Notes under the pieces: generated by a model
Databases searched by the model: none
Seen by the model: only the letters and a program-made list of their open reading frames with translations
Told to the model about the DNA's origin: nothing
Made by a program: the position numbers and the translations under genes
Origin: Alphaproteobacteria bacterium
Lineage (GTDB): Bacteria > Planctomycetota > Phycisphaerae > UBA1845
Direction of reading: 5' to 3'
Assembly (NCBI GenBank): GCA_028285105.1
Contig: JANQQE010000024.1
Coordinates: 124,001 to 188,000 of the forward strand
Length of the DNA stretch: 64,000 bases
In this document: positions 43,494-52,686 of the stretch, one piece after another
Numbering within the stretch: the first letter of the stretch is position 1
How the letters are laid out: each line of letters begins with the position of its first letter

Positions 43494-44180
43494 TTAGGCT
43501 TCGATTCGACCGTCCACCAACCGCACTTGCCGGTCGGCTTGCTGGGCGATCAGCGGGTCGTGTGTCACCAATACGATGGTCTGTCCGTTTTGGTTCAGCC
43601 CGCGCAGACAATCCATGATGCCCTTACCCATCTTAGCATCTAGGTTACCCGTTGGCTCGTCGGCAAGCAAAAATCGCGGTTCATTGACAATGGCCCGGGC
43701 AATCGCCACCCGTTGACGCTCTCCGCCGGATAACTCCTTTGGGCGATGATTGAACCGATCTTTCAACCCCACCAATTCAAGAATCTCAGCCGCTCTGGCC
43801 TTGGCGGTTTTTCGCGACGAAATCCAACTCAGCACTGGCGTGCCGACCATACGCGGCATCAACACATTTTCGAGAACGTTGAACTCCGGCAACAAATGAT
43901 AGAACTGGAACACGAAACCAACATCGCGGTTGCGAATGGCGTCGCGCTTCCAGGTCTTCTGAGCAAACAAATCCTCGCCGGCAAATGAAACCGTGCCCTG
44001 ATCCGGTGCATCGAGCGCGCCGAGGATATGGAGAAGCGTACTCTTTCCGCAACCGCTCGAACCGGTGACTGCCAGCATCTCGCCTTTGCGAACTTCAAGG
44101 TTTACACCGCGGAGAACGCTGACCCGCGTCTTGCCGAGCGGATAGGACTTATGAATTTTGGTTGCTTTCGCCAGGACCAA
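43494..44180 (-). CDS. lolD: ABC transporter ATP-binding protein, LolD/MacB type
   Basis: A 228-residue ABC ATPase with Walker A GSSGCGKST, the Q-loop region FVFQFYHLLPEFN, signature LSGGERQRVAIARA, Walker B LLADEPTGNLD and H-loop THDP. The FQFYHLLPE and TGNLD motifs are characteristic of the LolD/MacB/FtsE group. It follows the FtsX-type permease by 30 bases, so both form a transporter that releases lipoproteins from the inner membrane. The probable start is TTG 44180, with GGAGAG about eight bases upstream. Confidence 0.9.
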   Translation of the reverse strand: MVLAKATKIHKSYPLGKTRVSVLRGVNLEVRKGEMLAVTGSSGCGKSTLLHILGALDAPDQGTVSFAGEDLFAQKTWKRDAIRNRDVGFVFQFYHLLPEFNVLENVLMPRMVGTPVLSWISSRKTAKARAAEILELVGLKDRFNHRPKELSGGERQRVAIARAIVNEPRFLLADEPTGNLDAKMGKGIMDCLRGLNQNGQTIVLVTHDPLIAQQADRQVRLVDGRIEA

Positions 44181-44210
44181 AGCGGTCTCTCCAAGGATAA
44201 CGCGAAATCG

Positions 44211-45776
44211 CTATTCGTAACGCAGCGTCTTAACCGGCCAGACCCACGCAGCTTTCATCGCTGGCACCAATGCACCAAGCGTAGATGTCAAAACAGCCAT
44301 TCCAAACACCGCGAATATTACCGTCGGCTTGACCACGCTGGGTATTCGATCAAACGTATAGACCTCAGGCGACCAGACTTGCAGGTTCGGATTCCGAGAC
44401 GCAAGCCATGCCTGAATCTCGTTGATGTTCGCGACCACCGTCGTCCCGGTCAGAATCCCGAGGATACCACCAATGACACCAATGATCGCCCCGTACATGA
44501 TGAAGATCATCGCCACGCCAAGCGACGTCGCCCCGAGGCTTTTGATGATGCCGATGTCACGGGTCTTTTGCAGCACGATCATGTAGAACACCACACCAAT
44601 CAGTACGATCGCCACGATGCTGATGATCGCAAAGAGGATGGTGACCAGCACCTTTTCTTTTTCGACGGCTTGGATGAAGGCTTGTTGACGTGTTTCCCAT
44701 GTATCGACTCCGACACGGGTAAGCAGGTCGGCATCCTTGGGCGTCACGCTCCCGTAGAGCGTCACCAGAAATTCCTTCCACAACGCTTCAACTCTTGGTG
44801 CGACAGCGTTGTAGTCATTCCCCTCTTTCAGGCTGACCAGAAGTTGCGACGCCCGCGGCTGGGTGTATGTCCCGTCCACGCGCTCAAGCGGCCCCATGCT
44901 GAGGTATTCCTGGAACAACTTGAAATCGACATAGACGCAGATTTTGTCGATTTCGTAAACCTTGGTGCGCGAATCGTCAACCGCGCGCATCGCCACCGGA
45001 ATAGGGTTTTCCGCGATGGTTCCGCGCGAGGTCAGCGGGAGAATCGTCAGGACGATTTCAGCACCGCGATTCAACACCTGACGATCGTAGAAGCCTTCTT
45101 TGTCCCGATGAAAGAAAACGTCGGTACCGATGATGATTCCCGGTAAGGGATTCCCTTCAAAACTCGGTTGGCCAAAGCGCTGTACGTATTCGCCAAACCC
45201 GTGCGGCGACGAAAAGGTCTTACCATAAAAGTCCGTTTCATCGAATTTGTCTTCATCACGATCGTTCAAATACGATTGATGGGCTTTTTCAAGCTTGGGC
45301 GGCAAGATGGGTTTGTCCTGCTCGTCGACGCCAGCCACCGGCAGTTGCGCAAAACCGAGCGAAGTCGTGTCGGGATAGTACCGATCATAATACAGACTTT
45401 CGCGAAAGCTATTGACCCCGCAGTACGAATCAAAATCAATGCCCACAATACGAACCGGTTTGGTAAAGCTCGTCAGCGGTTCGCGCATGATGCCATAGCT
45501 GTAAATCACCGGCGTAACGACATCGATCTCGGCGGGCATCTTTTCCTTCAGGTATATGCTGAAATCGTCGTAATACGGAAAGCCCTGAAGGGTCGAGTTA
45601 TCGATGATGATGTCGCCGAGCAGTCCGCGCGAATGCTGTTTGATGTTATCGAGAAAACCGTCCATGACGCTGAATACGATCAGCACCATCGCCACGCACA
45701 GCCACACGCTCAGGATTGAAAAGACCGCCACCCATTTGCTGATGAGATATCGAAAGGTGAGGAAGAGCTTATACAT
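44211..45776 (-). CDS. FtsX-type permease, LolC/LolE family
   Basis: A 521-residue membrane protein. N-terminal helix (WVAVFSILSVWLCVAMVLIVFSVM) with a following periplasmic core region of about 320 residues (MacB_PCD-like), then three C-terminal FtsX helices, including VLVTILFAIISIVAIVLIGVVF and the conserved RDIGIIKSLGATSLGVAMIF loop, which contacts the ATPase. It is longer than E. coli LolC (about 400) owing to an enlarged periplasmic part. Partner of the downstream LolD-type ATPase. Single permease, so probably a homodimer (LolF/C style). Start ATG 45776. Confidence 0.88.
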   Translation of the reverse strand: MYKLFLTFRYLISKWVAVFSILSVWLCVAMVLIVFSVMDGFLDNIKQHSRGLLGDIIIDNSTLQGFPYYDDFSIYLKEKMPAEIDVVTPVIYSYGIMREPLTSFTKPVRIVGIDFDSYCGVNSFRESLYYDRYYPDTTSLGFAQLPVAGVDEQDKPILPPKLEKAHQSYLNDRDEDKFDETDFYGKTFSSPHGFGEYVQRFGQPSFEGNPLPGIIIGTDVFFHRDKEGFYDRQVLNRGAEIVLTILPLTSRGTIAENPIPVAMRAVDDSRTKVYEIDKICVYVDFKLFQEYLSMGPLERVDGTYTQPRASQLLVSLKEGNDYNAVAPRVEALWKEFLVTLYGSVTPKDADLLTRVGVDTWETRQQAFIQAVEKEKVLVTILFAIISIVAIVLIGVVFYMIVLQKTRDIGIIKSLGATSLGVAMIFIMYGAIIGVIGGILGILTGTTVVANINEIQAWLASRNPNLQVWSPEVYTFDRIPSVVKPTVIFAVFGMAVLTSTLGALVPAMKAAWVWPVKTLRYE

Positions 45777-45846
45777 GGACGTCCGTTTCGTGTGGGCTGG
45801 TACCGCCTTATGAAGTGCCAGATTGCGTCACTTCTGATGCGACAAT

Positions 45847-47361
45847 CTACTCATCCTTGATGGCCGCTTCTTCTGCTGACGTTGTTTCCGACTCCACTTG
45901 AACGGCTGCCCGCCGCTGAAGCGGAAACAGGATCACGTCTCTGATGCTGGCGCTGTCTGTCAGAAGCATTACCAACCGGTCGATCCCCACGCCCAGACCA
46001 CCCGCCGGCGGCATTCCGTATTGCAATGCATGCACGAAATCATCGTCCATCACCGCCATCGTTTCATCCTGCCCGGACAGCTGCTGCTTGAGATTCGCTT
46101 GCTGCACATCGGGATCGTTCAATTCGGTGTAGGCGTTTCCCAGTTCCATGCAGGCAACGTAAGCCTCGAACCGAAGTGCGATGTTGGGATCGTCCGGATG
46201 TCGCCGCGTCAAAGGGCACAAAGCGGCGGGGTAGTCATAAACGAATGTGGGCTGTACCAGATGCGGTTCGACGGCTTCTTCAAACACGTCGTTGACCACA
46301 ATCGCGTCATCCTTGCCCTCGTGCTTGATGCCGAGTTCCGTCGCCTTCGCCCGGACACCGGCCATGTCGTCCATCGACACGCCGGCATATTCGCGAAGCA
46401 GGTCCAAATATTTCTGCCGACTCCACGGCAAACTGAAATCGAGTTCGTACTCGCGGAACTTGCGGGTGAAGTTGTCATCAAGATCCTCAATGGCTGCCGC
46501 CACCATCTCCTCGACCCGTTGCATCATCACAAAGTAATCGCCATACGCCTCGTAAAGTTCCAGCAGAGTAAATTCAGGGTTGTGCTGCGTGCTGATTCCC
46601 TCGTTGCGGAAGTTACGCGAAAACTCAAACACCCGCTCCAGCCCGCCGACCAGCAACCGCTTGAGATACAACTCCGGGCTGATCCGCAAAAACAATTCCA
46701 AATCGAGCGTGTTATGGTGCGTCGTGAACGGACGGGCAGCCGCCCCACCGTAGATCGGTTGCAACACCGGCGTTTCGACTTCGAGGTATTCCAACCCGAC
46801 CAGATAATCGCGAACCGACTGGATGATCTTGCTGCGGGCCTTGAACACTTCGCGCACGTCGGGGTTCGTGAACAAATCGACATAGCGCTGGCGATAGCGC
46901 ATCTCGACATCGGTCAAACCGTGCCATTTTTCGGGCGGAGGATGCAGCGCCTTGCACAGCAGCACAACGCCCGTTCCCCAAACTGTGATCTCGCCGGTTT
47001 TGGTCTTACCGAGGTATCCGTCCAACCCGATGATGTCGCCGAGATCGAACGTTTTGATGACCGGCCAAAGGTCTTTGACCGCCCGTTTCGACAATGCCAC
47101 CTGTATGTCGCCGCTGCCGTCGCGAATCGTGAGGAACACGAGGTTGCCCATAACCCGCTGAAGGACGATGCGGCCCGCAACCCGCGCGGTTTCGTCTTCT
47201 TTCGATTCGCCGCTTTCAAATTGCAGCGCATCAGCCCGCCCCCGGACGTCGGTGATGTGCTCGACATCGGGAAATCGCCCGCCGTAGGGATCGACCTCAA
47301 GCTCGCGGATTTTCTCCACCTTTGCTCGACGTTCCTGTACGAATTTGTTTTCGTTCTCCAC
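45847..47361 (-). CDS. lysS: Lysyl-tRNA synthetase (class II)
   Basis: Charges tRNA-Lys with lysine. With GTG 47361 the protein is 504 residues, the usual LysS length; the frame continues to 47556 but that part is not family-like. N-terminal OB-fold anticodon domain (VAGRIVLQRVMGNLVFLTIRDGSG), then the class II core: motif 2 in FRNEGISTQHNPEFTLLELY and motif 3 in GLGVGIDRLVMLL. The C-terminus has a short charged tail (TTSAEEAAIKDE) beyond the family. Adjacent genes are a short-chain reductase upstream and the FtsX permease downstream, all leftward. Confidence 0.96.
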   Translation of the reverse strand: MENENKFVQERRAKVEKIRELEVDPYGGRFPDVEHITDVRGRADALQFESGESKEDETARVAGRIVLQRVMGNLVFLTIRDGSGDIQVALSKRAVKDLWPVIKTFDLGDIIGLDGYLGKTKTGEITVWGTGVVLLCKALHPPPEKWHGLTDVEMRYRQRYVDLFTNPDVREVFKARSKIIQSVRDYLVGLEYLEVETPVLQPIYGGAAARPFTTHHNTLDLELFLRISPELYLKRLLVGGLERVFEFSRNFRNEGISTQHNPEFTLLELYEAYGDYFVMMQRVEEMVAAAIEDLDDNFTRKFREYELDFSLPWSRQKYLDLLREYAGVSMDDMAGVRAKATELGIKHEGKDDAIVVNDVFEEAVEPHLVQPTFVYDYPAALCPLTRRHPDDPNIALRFEAYVACMELGNAYTELNDPDVQQANLKQQLSGQDETMAVMDDDFVHALQYGMPPAGGLGVGIDRLVMLLTDSASIRDVILFPLQRRAAVQVESETTSAEEAAIKDE

Positions 47362-47533
47362 AGCCAGCACAACTCCGAAAGCGTTTTGAAATTCTGGAAA
47401 ATACGCCGGGTAAGCACACGCAACGGGCGGGAAACCCCTGGGCGGATCGGCCCGCTGACCGACTCGCGCGCCAATCCCATCAGGGCTGAATCCTATCACG
47501 CATTTGCAAGGGTAGCAACGAACCGGCGGCGCG

Positions 47534-48286
47534 TCAGACGATGCTGCGACCGCCATCCACGCGGATGATCTGACCGGTGATGTAATCGCCCTGGACTACG
47601 AGAAACTTCACAGCTTCGGCGATGTCGTCAACCGTACCTTCACGCTTCAAAGGGACCTTCGCAGTCAACTGCTTCCGCGTCGATTCGTCGTATTCATCGG
47701 GGAAAACCGCAATGCCGGGCGCGACACCGTTGACGCACACTTGCGGAGCCAACTTGCGAGCGTACGACAACGTCAAATTCGCCAGCGCCGCCTTCGATGC
47801 GCAATACGCTCGATGGTCGGGCCATGGGCGGTCTGCCGATATGTCGCACAGGTTGACGATGTGTCCGCAAGGCGATTTCTCAAGCAAGTGCGTCACCGCT
47901 TCGATCAAAGCTGCCGGCGCGATGGCATTGACCTGCATCATTTTATGCCAGTGTTCGCTGGAGAAACCGTCGGTTGAGTCCCTCTCGAAGACCGATGCGT
48001 TGTTGATTAGAACGTCAAGTCGACCAAATGCATCTTCGACAGCGCTTACCAATTTGGTAGGCAAGTTAGAATCAATCAAATCGCCCTGGACGATAATGCA
48101 TCGCCGCCCTTTGGGTTCGATGATAGATTTCGTTTCGGCGGCTTCTGTGTAGGATTCACGATAGTGAATCGCCACGTCGAAACCGGAGTCGGCCAATGCA
48201 ATGGCAATTGCACGCCCGACGCGTTTCGCCCCGCCGGTCACCATCGCAACTGGCGCGACATCTTGATTCGCTGGTGAATCAGTCAT
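47534..48286 (-). CDS. Short-chain dehydrogenase/reductase (FabG/pteridine-reductase-like)
   Basis: A 250-residue SDR. Cofactor motif TGGAKRVGRAIA, in which the Lys-Arg after TGGA favours NADPH and is seen in FolM/PTR1-type pteridine reductases; NNAS, catalytic Ser in LCDISAD, and YCASKAA. The end VDGGRSIV is typical. Substrate uncertain: a FolM-like dihydrobiopterin/dihydrofolate reductase is one option, 3-oxoacyl-ACP reductase another. It overlaps the preceding small membrane gene by eight bases, making a coupled dnaJ-membrane protein-SDR series. Confidence 0.85.
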   Translation of the reverse strand: MTDSPANQDVAPVAMVTGGAKRVGRAIAIALADSGFDVAIHYRESYTEAAETKSIIEPKGRRCIIVQGDLIDSNLPTKLVSAVEDAFGRLDVLINNASVFERDSTDGFSSEHWHKMMQVNAIAPAALIEAVTHLLEKSPCGHIVNLCDISADRPWPDHRAYCASKAALANLTLSYARKLAPQVCVNGVAPGIAVFPDEYDESTRKQLTAKVPLKREGTVDDIAEAVKFLVVQGDYITGQIIRVDGGRSIV

Positions 48287-48614
48287 CGTCCGATTCGCCC
48301 TCGGTCAACTTTTCGTCATCTTCTGGCAACTTGTGCATCGCCCACACGTCCGTTGCGTCGGTGGCTTCGGACCGTTTCCGCGCCATCCGCCCGCGCGAAC
48401 GTTGCAACGATCGCATCAAAAACCATCCGAACACCAAAACGACGATCAGCAGAAGCAGGATCATCATCAACATGGCGTAACCGGCGACGGGTCTTTTGGG
48501 ATCGGCTGACGTTGTCGCGGGTTGCTGCGCCAATGCGACGAGTGGAATTGCAAACGTCATCGCGCAACTCAACGCATTCGCGCGTCTTGCAATGAACCGG
48601 CAAACCCACCTCAC
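48279..48614 (-). CDS. Small membrane protein of unknown function
   Basis: A 111-residue protein with an N-terminal signal-like hydrophobic segment ([13 protein letters not shown]), a short periplasmic part, a strong membrane helix ([21 protein letters not shown]), a basic stretch ([14 protein letters not shown]) and an acidic end ([13 protein letters not shown]). The GTG start overlaps the dnaJ-type stop (GTGA) and the 3' end overlaps the SDR gene by eight bases, so it is translated in series. No domain recognised. Confidence 0.65.
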   Translation of the reverse strand: MRWVCRFIARRANALSCAMTFAIPLVALAQQPATTSADPKRPVAGYAMLMMILLLLIVVLVFGWFLMRSLQRSRGRMARKRSEATDATDVWAMHKLPEDDEKLTEGESDDD

Positions 48615-49558
48615 GACGATTCTTCAACTGGTTGCTTTTGAAGGGTCGCGGCGAATTGCTTCATCAAGTCCTTCTGCTCGTCGGTTGGGGTGGCGGGCAC
48701 GTCCACTTGAATGTTTGCGATCAAATCACCGGCGGGCAGCGAAGCACTGGCTGGCACCCCTCGGCTGCGTAGTCGCATCTTCGCACCGCTCGACGTTCCT
48801 GCCGGAATCGTCAGCGTGACTTCACCATCGAGCGTCAGGACATCCACCTTCGCACCGAGTACCGCTTGCGAAAGATCGATATGAACGTCGGCATGAATGT
48901 CGCGCCCGATACGTTTGAATACCGGATGCGCTCTGACCCGGCAGATGAAGAACAGATCGCCACGCGGACCTCCATTGCTTCCGGCTCCTCCGCGACCTTT
49001 CAATCGAATCTGTTGGCCGTCCTCGACACCGGACGGAACCTTGACCTTGAGCGTTTCCCGTTTGCCCAGCGACGGGTCGTGGAGTTGAACATCGACTTCG
49101 ATCTCGGCACCCTTGACGGCTTGCTCGAAACTGAGGTTGATGGTTCGACGGATGTCCGCACCGGCTTGTGCTCGACGCTGCTGGCGATTGCGACGCCCGC
49201 CGAAAATGCTTTCAAAAGGATTGCCGCTGGATCGAAACGCCCCAAAAAGGCTGTCCAGATCGTCGGCATCGATCTGCGAACCGTCCGTCCCCCAAGTGTA
49301 GACCTTTTGCCCGTGCGGATTTGTTTGAAATTCGCCGACCCCGATCTCGCCAAACTGGTCGTATTGCGCTCGTTTTTCTTTGTCGCTCAAGACCGAGTAG
49401 GCGTGCTGGACTTCCTTGAATTTGGATTCGGCGGATGCGTCGCCTTTGTTGCGATCCGGGTGGAACTCCTTGGCAAGCTTGCGATAAGCCTTCTTGATCT
49501 CCGCGTCGGACGCACTTCGATCCACGCCCAGAATTTCATAGTTGTCGCGCTTGCTCAT
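48611..49558 (-). CDS. cbpA: DnaJ-family co-chaperone, CbpA type
   Basis: A 315-residue J-domain protein: J domain at 5-70 with the HPD tripeptide (33-35), a Gly/Phe-linker region with [15 protein letters not shown], and two DnaJ C-terminal barrel domains (LQRETLKV-like [26 protein letters not shown], and [17 protein letters not shown]). The four CxxCxGxG zinc fingers of classic DnaJ are absent, which is the CbpA (type II) layout. It stimulates DnaK ATPase and delivers unfolded clients. First gene of the coupled leftward series. Confidence 0.93.
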   Translation of the reverse strand: MSKRDNYEILGVDRSASDAEIKKAYRKLAKEFHPDRNKGDASAESKFKEVQHAYSVLSDKEKRAQYDQFGEIGVGEFQTNPHGQKVYTWGTDGSQIDADDLDSLFGAFRSSGNPFESIFGGRRNRQQRRAQAGADIRRTINLSFEQAVKGAEIEVDVQLHDPSLGKRETLKVKVPSGVEDGQQIRLKGRGGAGSNGGPRGDLFFICRVRAHPVFKRIGRDIHADVHIDLSQAVLGAKVDVLTLDGEVTLTIPAGTSSGAKMRLRSRGVPASASLPAGDLIANIQVDVPATPTDEQKDLMKQFAATLQKQPVEESS

Positions 49559-49710
49559 GTCGTTGTTGCTTGGTTGGTGTCGTTGCCATTTTCGCCCGCA
49601 CGGGCGCTTCGACGCCTGAACTTGAATCCACTTTGGCGTTCGACGAATCGATTATAGAGTCGCCCACAGGTATTGAAAAGCAAGCCGCGCCCACCTAGTA
49701 TGTCGCGACC

Positions 49711-51177
49711 ATGTCCAAAGCAAAAAGCTCTTCAACCAAAGGCAAACGCAGCACAATCACCGTCGCTGCCGCCCAGCTTTCCGCGCACACGCTCGAACAA
49801 GCCGACACCGCGCTTGGCGAAATCGAACAAGCGATCCGCGATGCGGCTGCCGTTGGTGCCGACATGCTCGTTCTGCCAGAATGTGCCTACCCCGCTTACC
49901 TGATCGGTAGCGAAGAAACCTATCGCTCGTCAGAAATCTTGAATTCCAAGGCGTTCATCAAGAAACTCTCCGCGTGGGCAAAAGAACACAAAATTCAAAT
50001 CGTCTGCGGGTTTGTTGACGATGAAGGCGACCATCTCTTAAACGCTGCGATTGTCATTGACGCAAAGGGAAGAGAGCGTGGCCGCCACGCCAAGTCGTTC
50101 CTTTGGGGAAATGACAACAATTACTTCCAACCCGGACGTGACCTGAAGCCGATCGACACGCCCCTGGGTAAAATCGGCGTGATGATTTGCGCTGACGGAA
50201 GGGCTCCTGAATTGGCAGCGGGTCTCGCCCAACAAGGCGCCCAGTTGATCGCCATTCCGACCTGCTGGGTCAATGCAGCCAAGGAACCGAATGCGTTTCG
50301 CAACGCCCAAGCCGACTTCATGGCCCAAGGGCGCGCGATCGAATGCGGACTCGCGATCGTCGCTGCGAACAAATGCGGCATAGAAGGGGACACGCCCTAT
50401 TGCGGAAAAAGTCAAATTGTCACTTCCGATGGGCAGCATGCGGCGGTCGCCCCACCCGACGAACCGGTACTGATTTCGGCTGACGTCTCGCTGTCGAAAC
50501 CCAACGCGATCGACATTCCGCAGTGGTCGAAGCGGCGCATTTTTTCGGCATACGAGCCGATCGTGCCGAATCGCGAAGAGCTGGGCGACGTGAAGATCGC
50601 CGTGGCGCCGACGGATTGCGTGTTTGGCGACGAAAAGGCGGAAATGACGCCGCCACTCGAGCAGTTGGCTGGCGATGGCGTGCAGGTGGTTGGGACGGCG
50701 ATCCCCGATCCCGAGACAGCCGACCGGTTGGATATTTATTGTCGGGCGTTGGGCATGTCGCTGGTGGCGTTTCCGTTTGTCGAGCGGTTGATGATCGAAA
50801 GCTTCGGGGCGTGCGGATGCATCGAGTCGGAGCATCTGACGTCGTTCGCACCCATGCGGATCATGGCCCTCGACGGCGCAGCGATCGTCTTTGTATTGGG
50901 CGACGAGGTCAGCCTGCCGCTACTTCGAACGCGGGCAGCAGAAAATTGCATCTTCGTCGCGTCGGTAACCGCAAGCTTAGCCGTCCTGGTCGATCCAACG
51001 GGCAAGGTGGTCGATCGGACCGAACCGGGCAAACCGCGAATCATCACCGAAACCATCGACCTGCGGTTGGCAGCCAACAAAGAAGTGTTCCCACAAACCC
51101 ATATCTGGGAACAACGCAAGCCAGAAATCTACGCCGACGCCTTCGACATCCACGAACGCTTCGTCGCGCCGCACTGA
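49711..51177 (+). CDS. Carbon-nitrogen hydrolase with second, apparently inactive nitrilase-like half
   Basis: A 488-residue nitrilase-superfamily protein, nearly twice the usual 270-300. The first half (about 15-285) has the full Glu-Lys-Cys triad: E57 in LVLPECAYPAYL, K128 in RHAKSFLWG and C160 in VMICADGRAPEL. The second half (about 290-488) shows the same strand order (KIAVAPTD, MSLVAFPFVERL, APMRIMALDGAAIVFVLG, ENCIFVASVTASLAVLVDPTGKVVDR) but Phe-Val-Glu replaces the LPE segment and the Cys is missing, so it looks degenerate. Substrate (amide, carbamoyl or nitrile) unknown. Start ATG 49711. Stands alone, converging with the next gene. Confidence 0.85.
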   Translation: MSKAKSSSTKGKRSTITVAAAQLSAHTLEQADTALGEIEQAIRDAAAVGADMLVLPECAYPAYLIGSEETYRSSEILNSKAFIKKLSAWAKEHKIQIVCGFVDDEGDHLLNAAIVIDAKGRERGRHAKSFLWGNDNNYFQPGRDLKPIDTPLGKIGVMICADGRAPELAAGLAQQGAQLIAIPTCWVNAAKEPNAFRNAQADFMAQGRAIECGLAIVAANKCGIEGDTPYCGKSQIVTSDGQHAAVAPPDEPVLISADVSLSKPNAIDIPQWSKRRIFSAYEPIVPNREELGDVKIAVAPTDCVFGDEKAEMTPPLEQLAGDGVQVVGTAIPDPETADRLDIYCRALGMSLVAFPFVERLMIESFGACGCIESEHLTSFAPMRIMALDGAAIVFVLGDEVSLPLLRTRAAENCIFVASVTASLAVLVDPTGKVVDRTEPGKPRIITETIDLRLAANKEVFPQTHIWEQRKPEIYADAFDIHERFVAPH

Positions 51178-51194
51178 CTTAAGGCGCAAACGAC

Positions 51195-52484
51195 CTAGTC
51201 TTCCTGCCCACCACCAAGTTTGATCGCAGTGCCCAATGCCAGCAATATGAAGATGAGGTCGATCGGTCCAAACATCGAGAAAAACGTAAACTTCCTCGAA
51301 CCGAACGGACCGCTAATGTCGTCGTCAATTTCGCTCTTGAGGTCTGCGAGTTCATCTTTCAGTCCTTCAAGGCGATCATCCTCGATCGTTCTCGCTTCGA
51401 CAGGCCATTGATCGGAAGGCATTCCTTCAACCCGAGCCAGCGCTTTCTCAAAAATAGGCTCCCACTTCGGTCTCACGATCGAGTCGCCTTCCTCCCAATC
51501 TTCTTCCGACAATATTGCGTTATAAACGAGCGGGTTTTCTTGGGCATACAAACAAGCGAGGTGATTCTTGGCGTAGACGTCGTCCTTCCACCGCTCTGTT
51601 TCATACCAGAAATCGAGATCGTCGCGTCTTGACTCAATTTCGGATTTACTCTTTTTCATCAGTTCTTGGCTGGCATTCTCGCACCGGATACGACCTGGAT
51701 CCCACGGCGAAAGGCCTTGGACATCAAGTTCAGATTCACACTGAAGCTGGTCGCGCCAAATGACTTCCGCAGTGGATGGGTCCCACATTTTTTCCAGCTG
51801 ACCCAGCGCTTCCTTGGCTACGTTGTAGACCATGCCCTTGGCTACGAGTATCCCCATTAATGCCATCGCCATCGCTACCATAGCGCCGCGCATGTTCTCC
51901 TGACCGTACCCAATCTTCATGCCGAGTCCGGCGAGAAGCCCAACACCCCATGCGATGAGTCCGTGTTCCCAACCCGTCGACATGAGTACGAAGTACCAGA
52001 CGCCCGCCCCGATTAGGGCCCCACCCGCACTTAAGGCACACCCAATTCCGAACCGACTTGCTCCCTTAGCCAGTCCGCCGACCTTGCTTGTAGCAATCGA
52101 TTTCTTGGCCGGCTCATTACCAACAATCGCCGGATCAAAACCGCACGACAGACAGACTTTCGCATCCTTGGTCATCTGTGCTTTACATTTGGGACAGGTT
52201 TTTTGGTGAGCGAGCAAATCGGGACCCTGCGCTGTTTCCGATGATGCCTCGGAGCTAAGCAGATCGTCGAGAAGGTTATCCTCTTCCATCGGTGGCGATG
52301 AAGGAACGGGTGGAGGTGCTGTATTTGCCGGTTGAGGCGTCGCGCTCGACGCACTCGTCGGCGCGCCGACGAGAATCTTGAACCCGCATTTCGGGCACTT
52401 GACTTTGCGACCAGCCGCAGCTGCTGGCACGCGAAGTTTGGCGCTGCACTGACAGCGAACGATCTGATGATCATCGTTGGTCAT
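51195..52484 (-). CDS. Membrane protein with two N-terminal zinc ribbons
   Basis: A 429-residue protein: first ribbon VRCQCSAKLRVPAAAAGRKVKCPKCGFK (about 9-36, the common planctomycete 'C.CG..L.vp..aaG...rCP.Cg' type), Pro-rich linker, second ribbon CPKCKAQMTKDAKVCLSCG, four hydrophobic segments (about 160-255), a long hydrophilic region with a coiled coil (ERLEGLKDELADLKSEID part) and a last membrane helix (LIFILLALGTAI). Start ATG 52484 with AAGGAA upstream; upstream codons lack family character. Function unknown; the cytosolic ribbons suggest nucleic-acid or protein contacts. Confidence 0.75.
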   Translation of the reverse strand: MTNDDHQIVRCQCSAKLRVPAAAAGRKVKCPKCGFKILVGAPTSASSATPQPANTAPPPVPSSPPMEEDNLLDDLLSSEASSETAQGPDLLAHQKTCPKCKAQMTKDAKVCLSCGFDPAIVGNEPAKKSIATSKVGGLAKGASRFGIGCALSAGGALIGAGVWYFVLMSTGWEHGLIAWGVGLLAGLGMKIGYGQENMRGAMVAMAMALMGILVAKGMVYNVAKEALGQLEKMWDPSTAEVIWRDQLQCESELDVQGLSPWDPGRIRCENASQELMKKSKSEIESRRDDLDFWYETERWKDDVYAKNHLACLYAQENPLVYNAILSEEDWEEGDSIVRPKWEPIFEKALARVEGMPSDQWPVEARTIEDDRLEGLKDELADLKSEIDDDISGPFGSRKFTFFSMFGPIDLIFILLALGTAIKLGGGQED

Positions 52485-52686
52485 CGAGGAATTCCTTTCG
52501 AAGCGTTTCCCGACCTCCCACGACAGGCCCTGCCATCGTTGAATCGATCCGCCCATGTTCGCCCAATCACAGCACCGGATCAAGGATGCGACCAGCTATC
52601 CGGCTCTGCAAGTGTAGATTTTCCCCTCGTATTGACTACCCTACGCCGAATCGTACGAAATATTCGATGCAAACGGATGACGTCTC

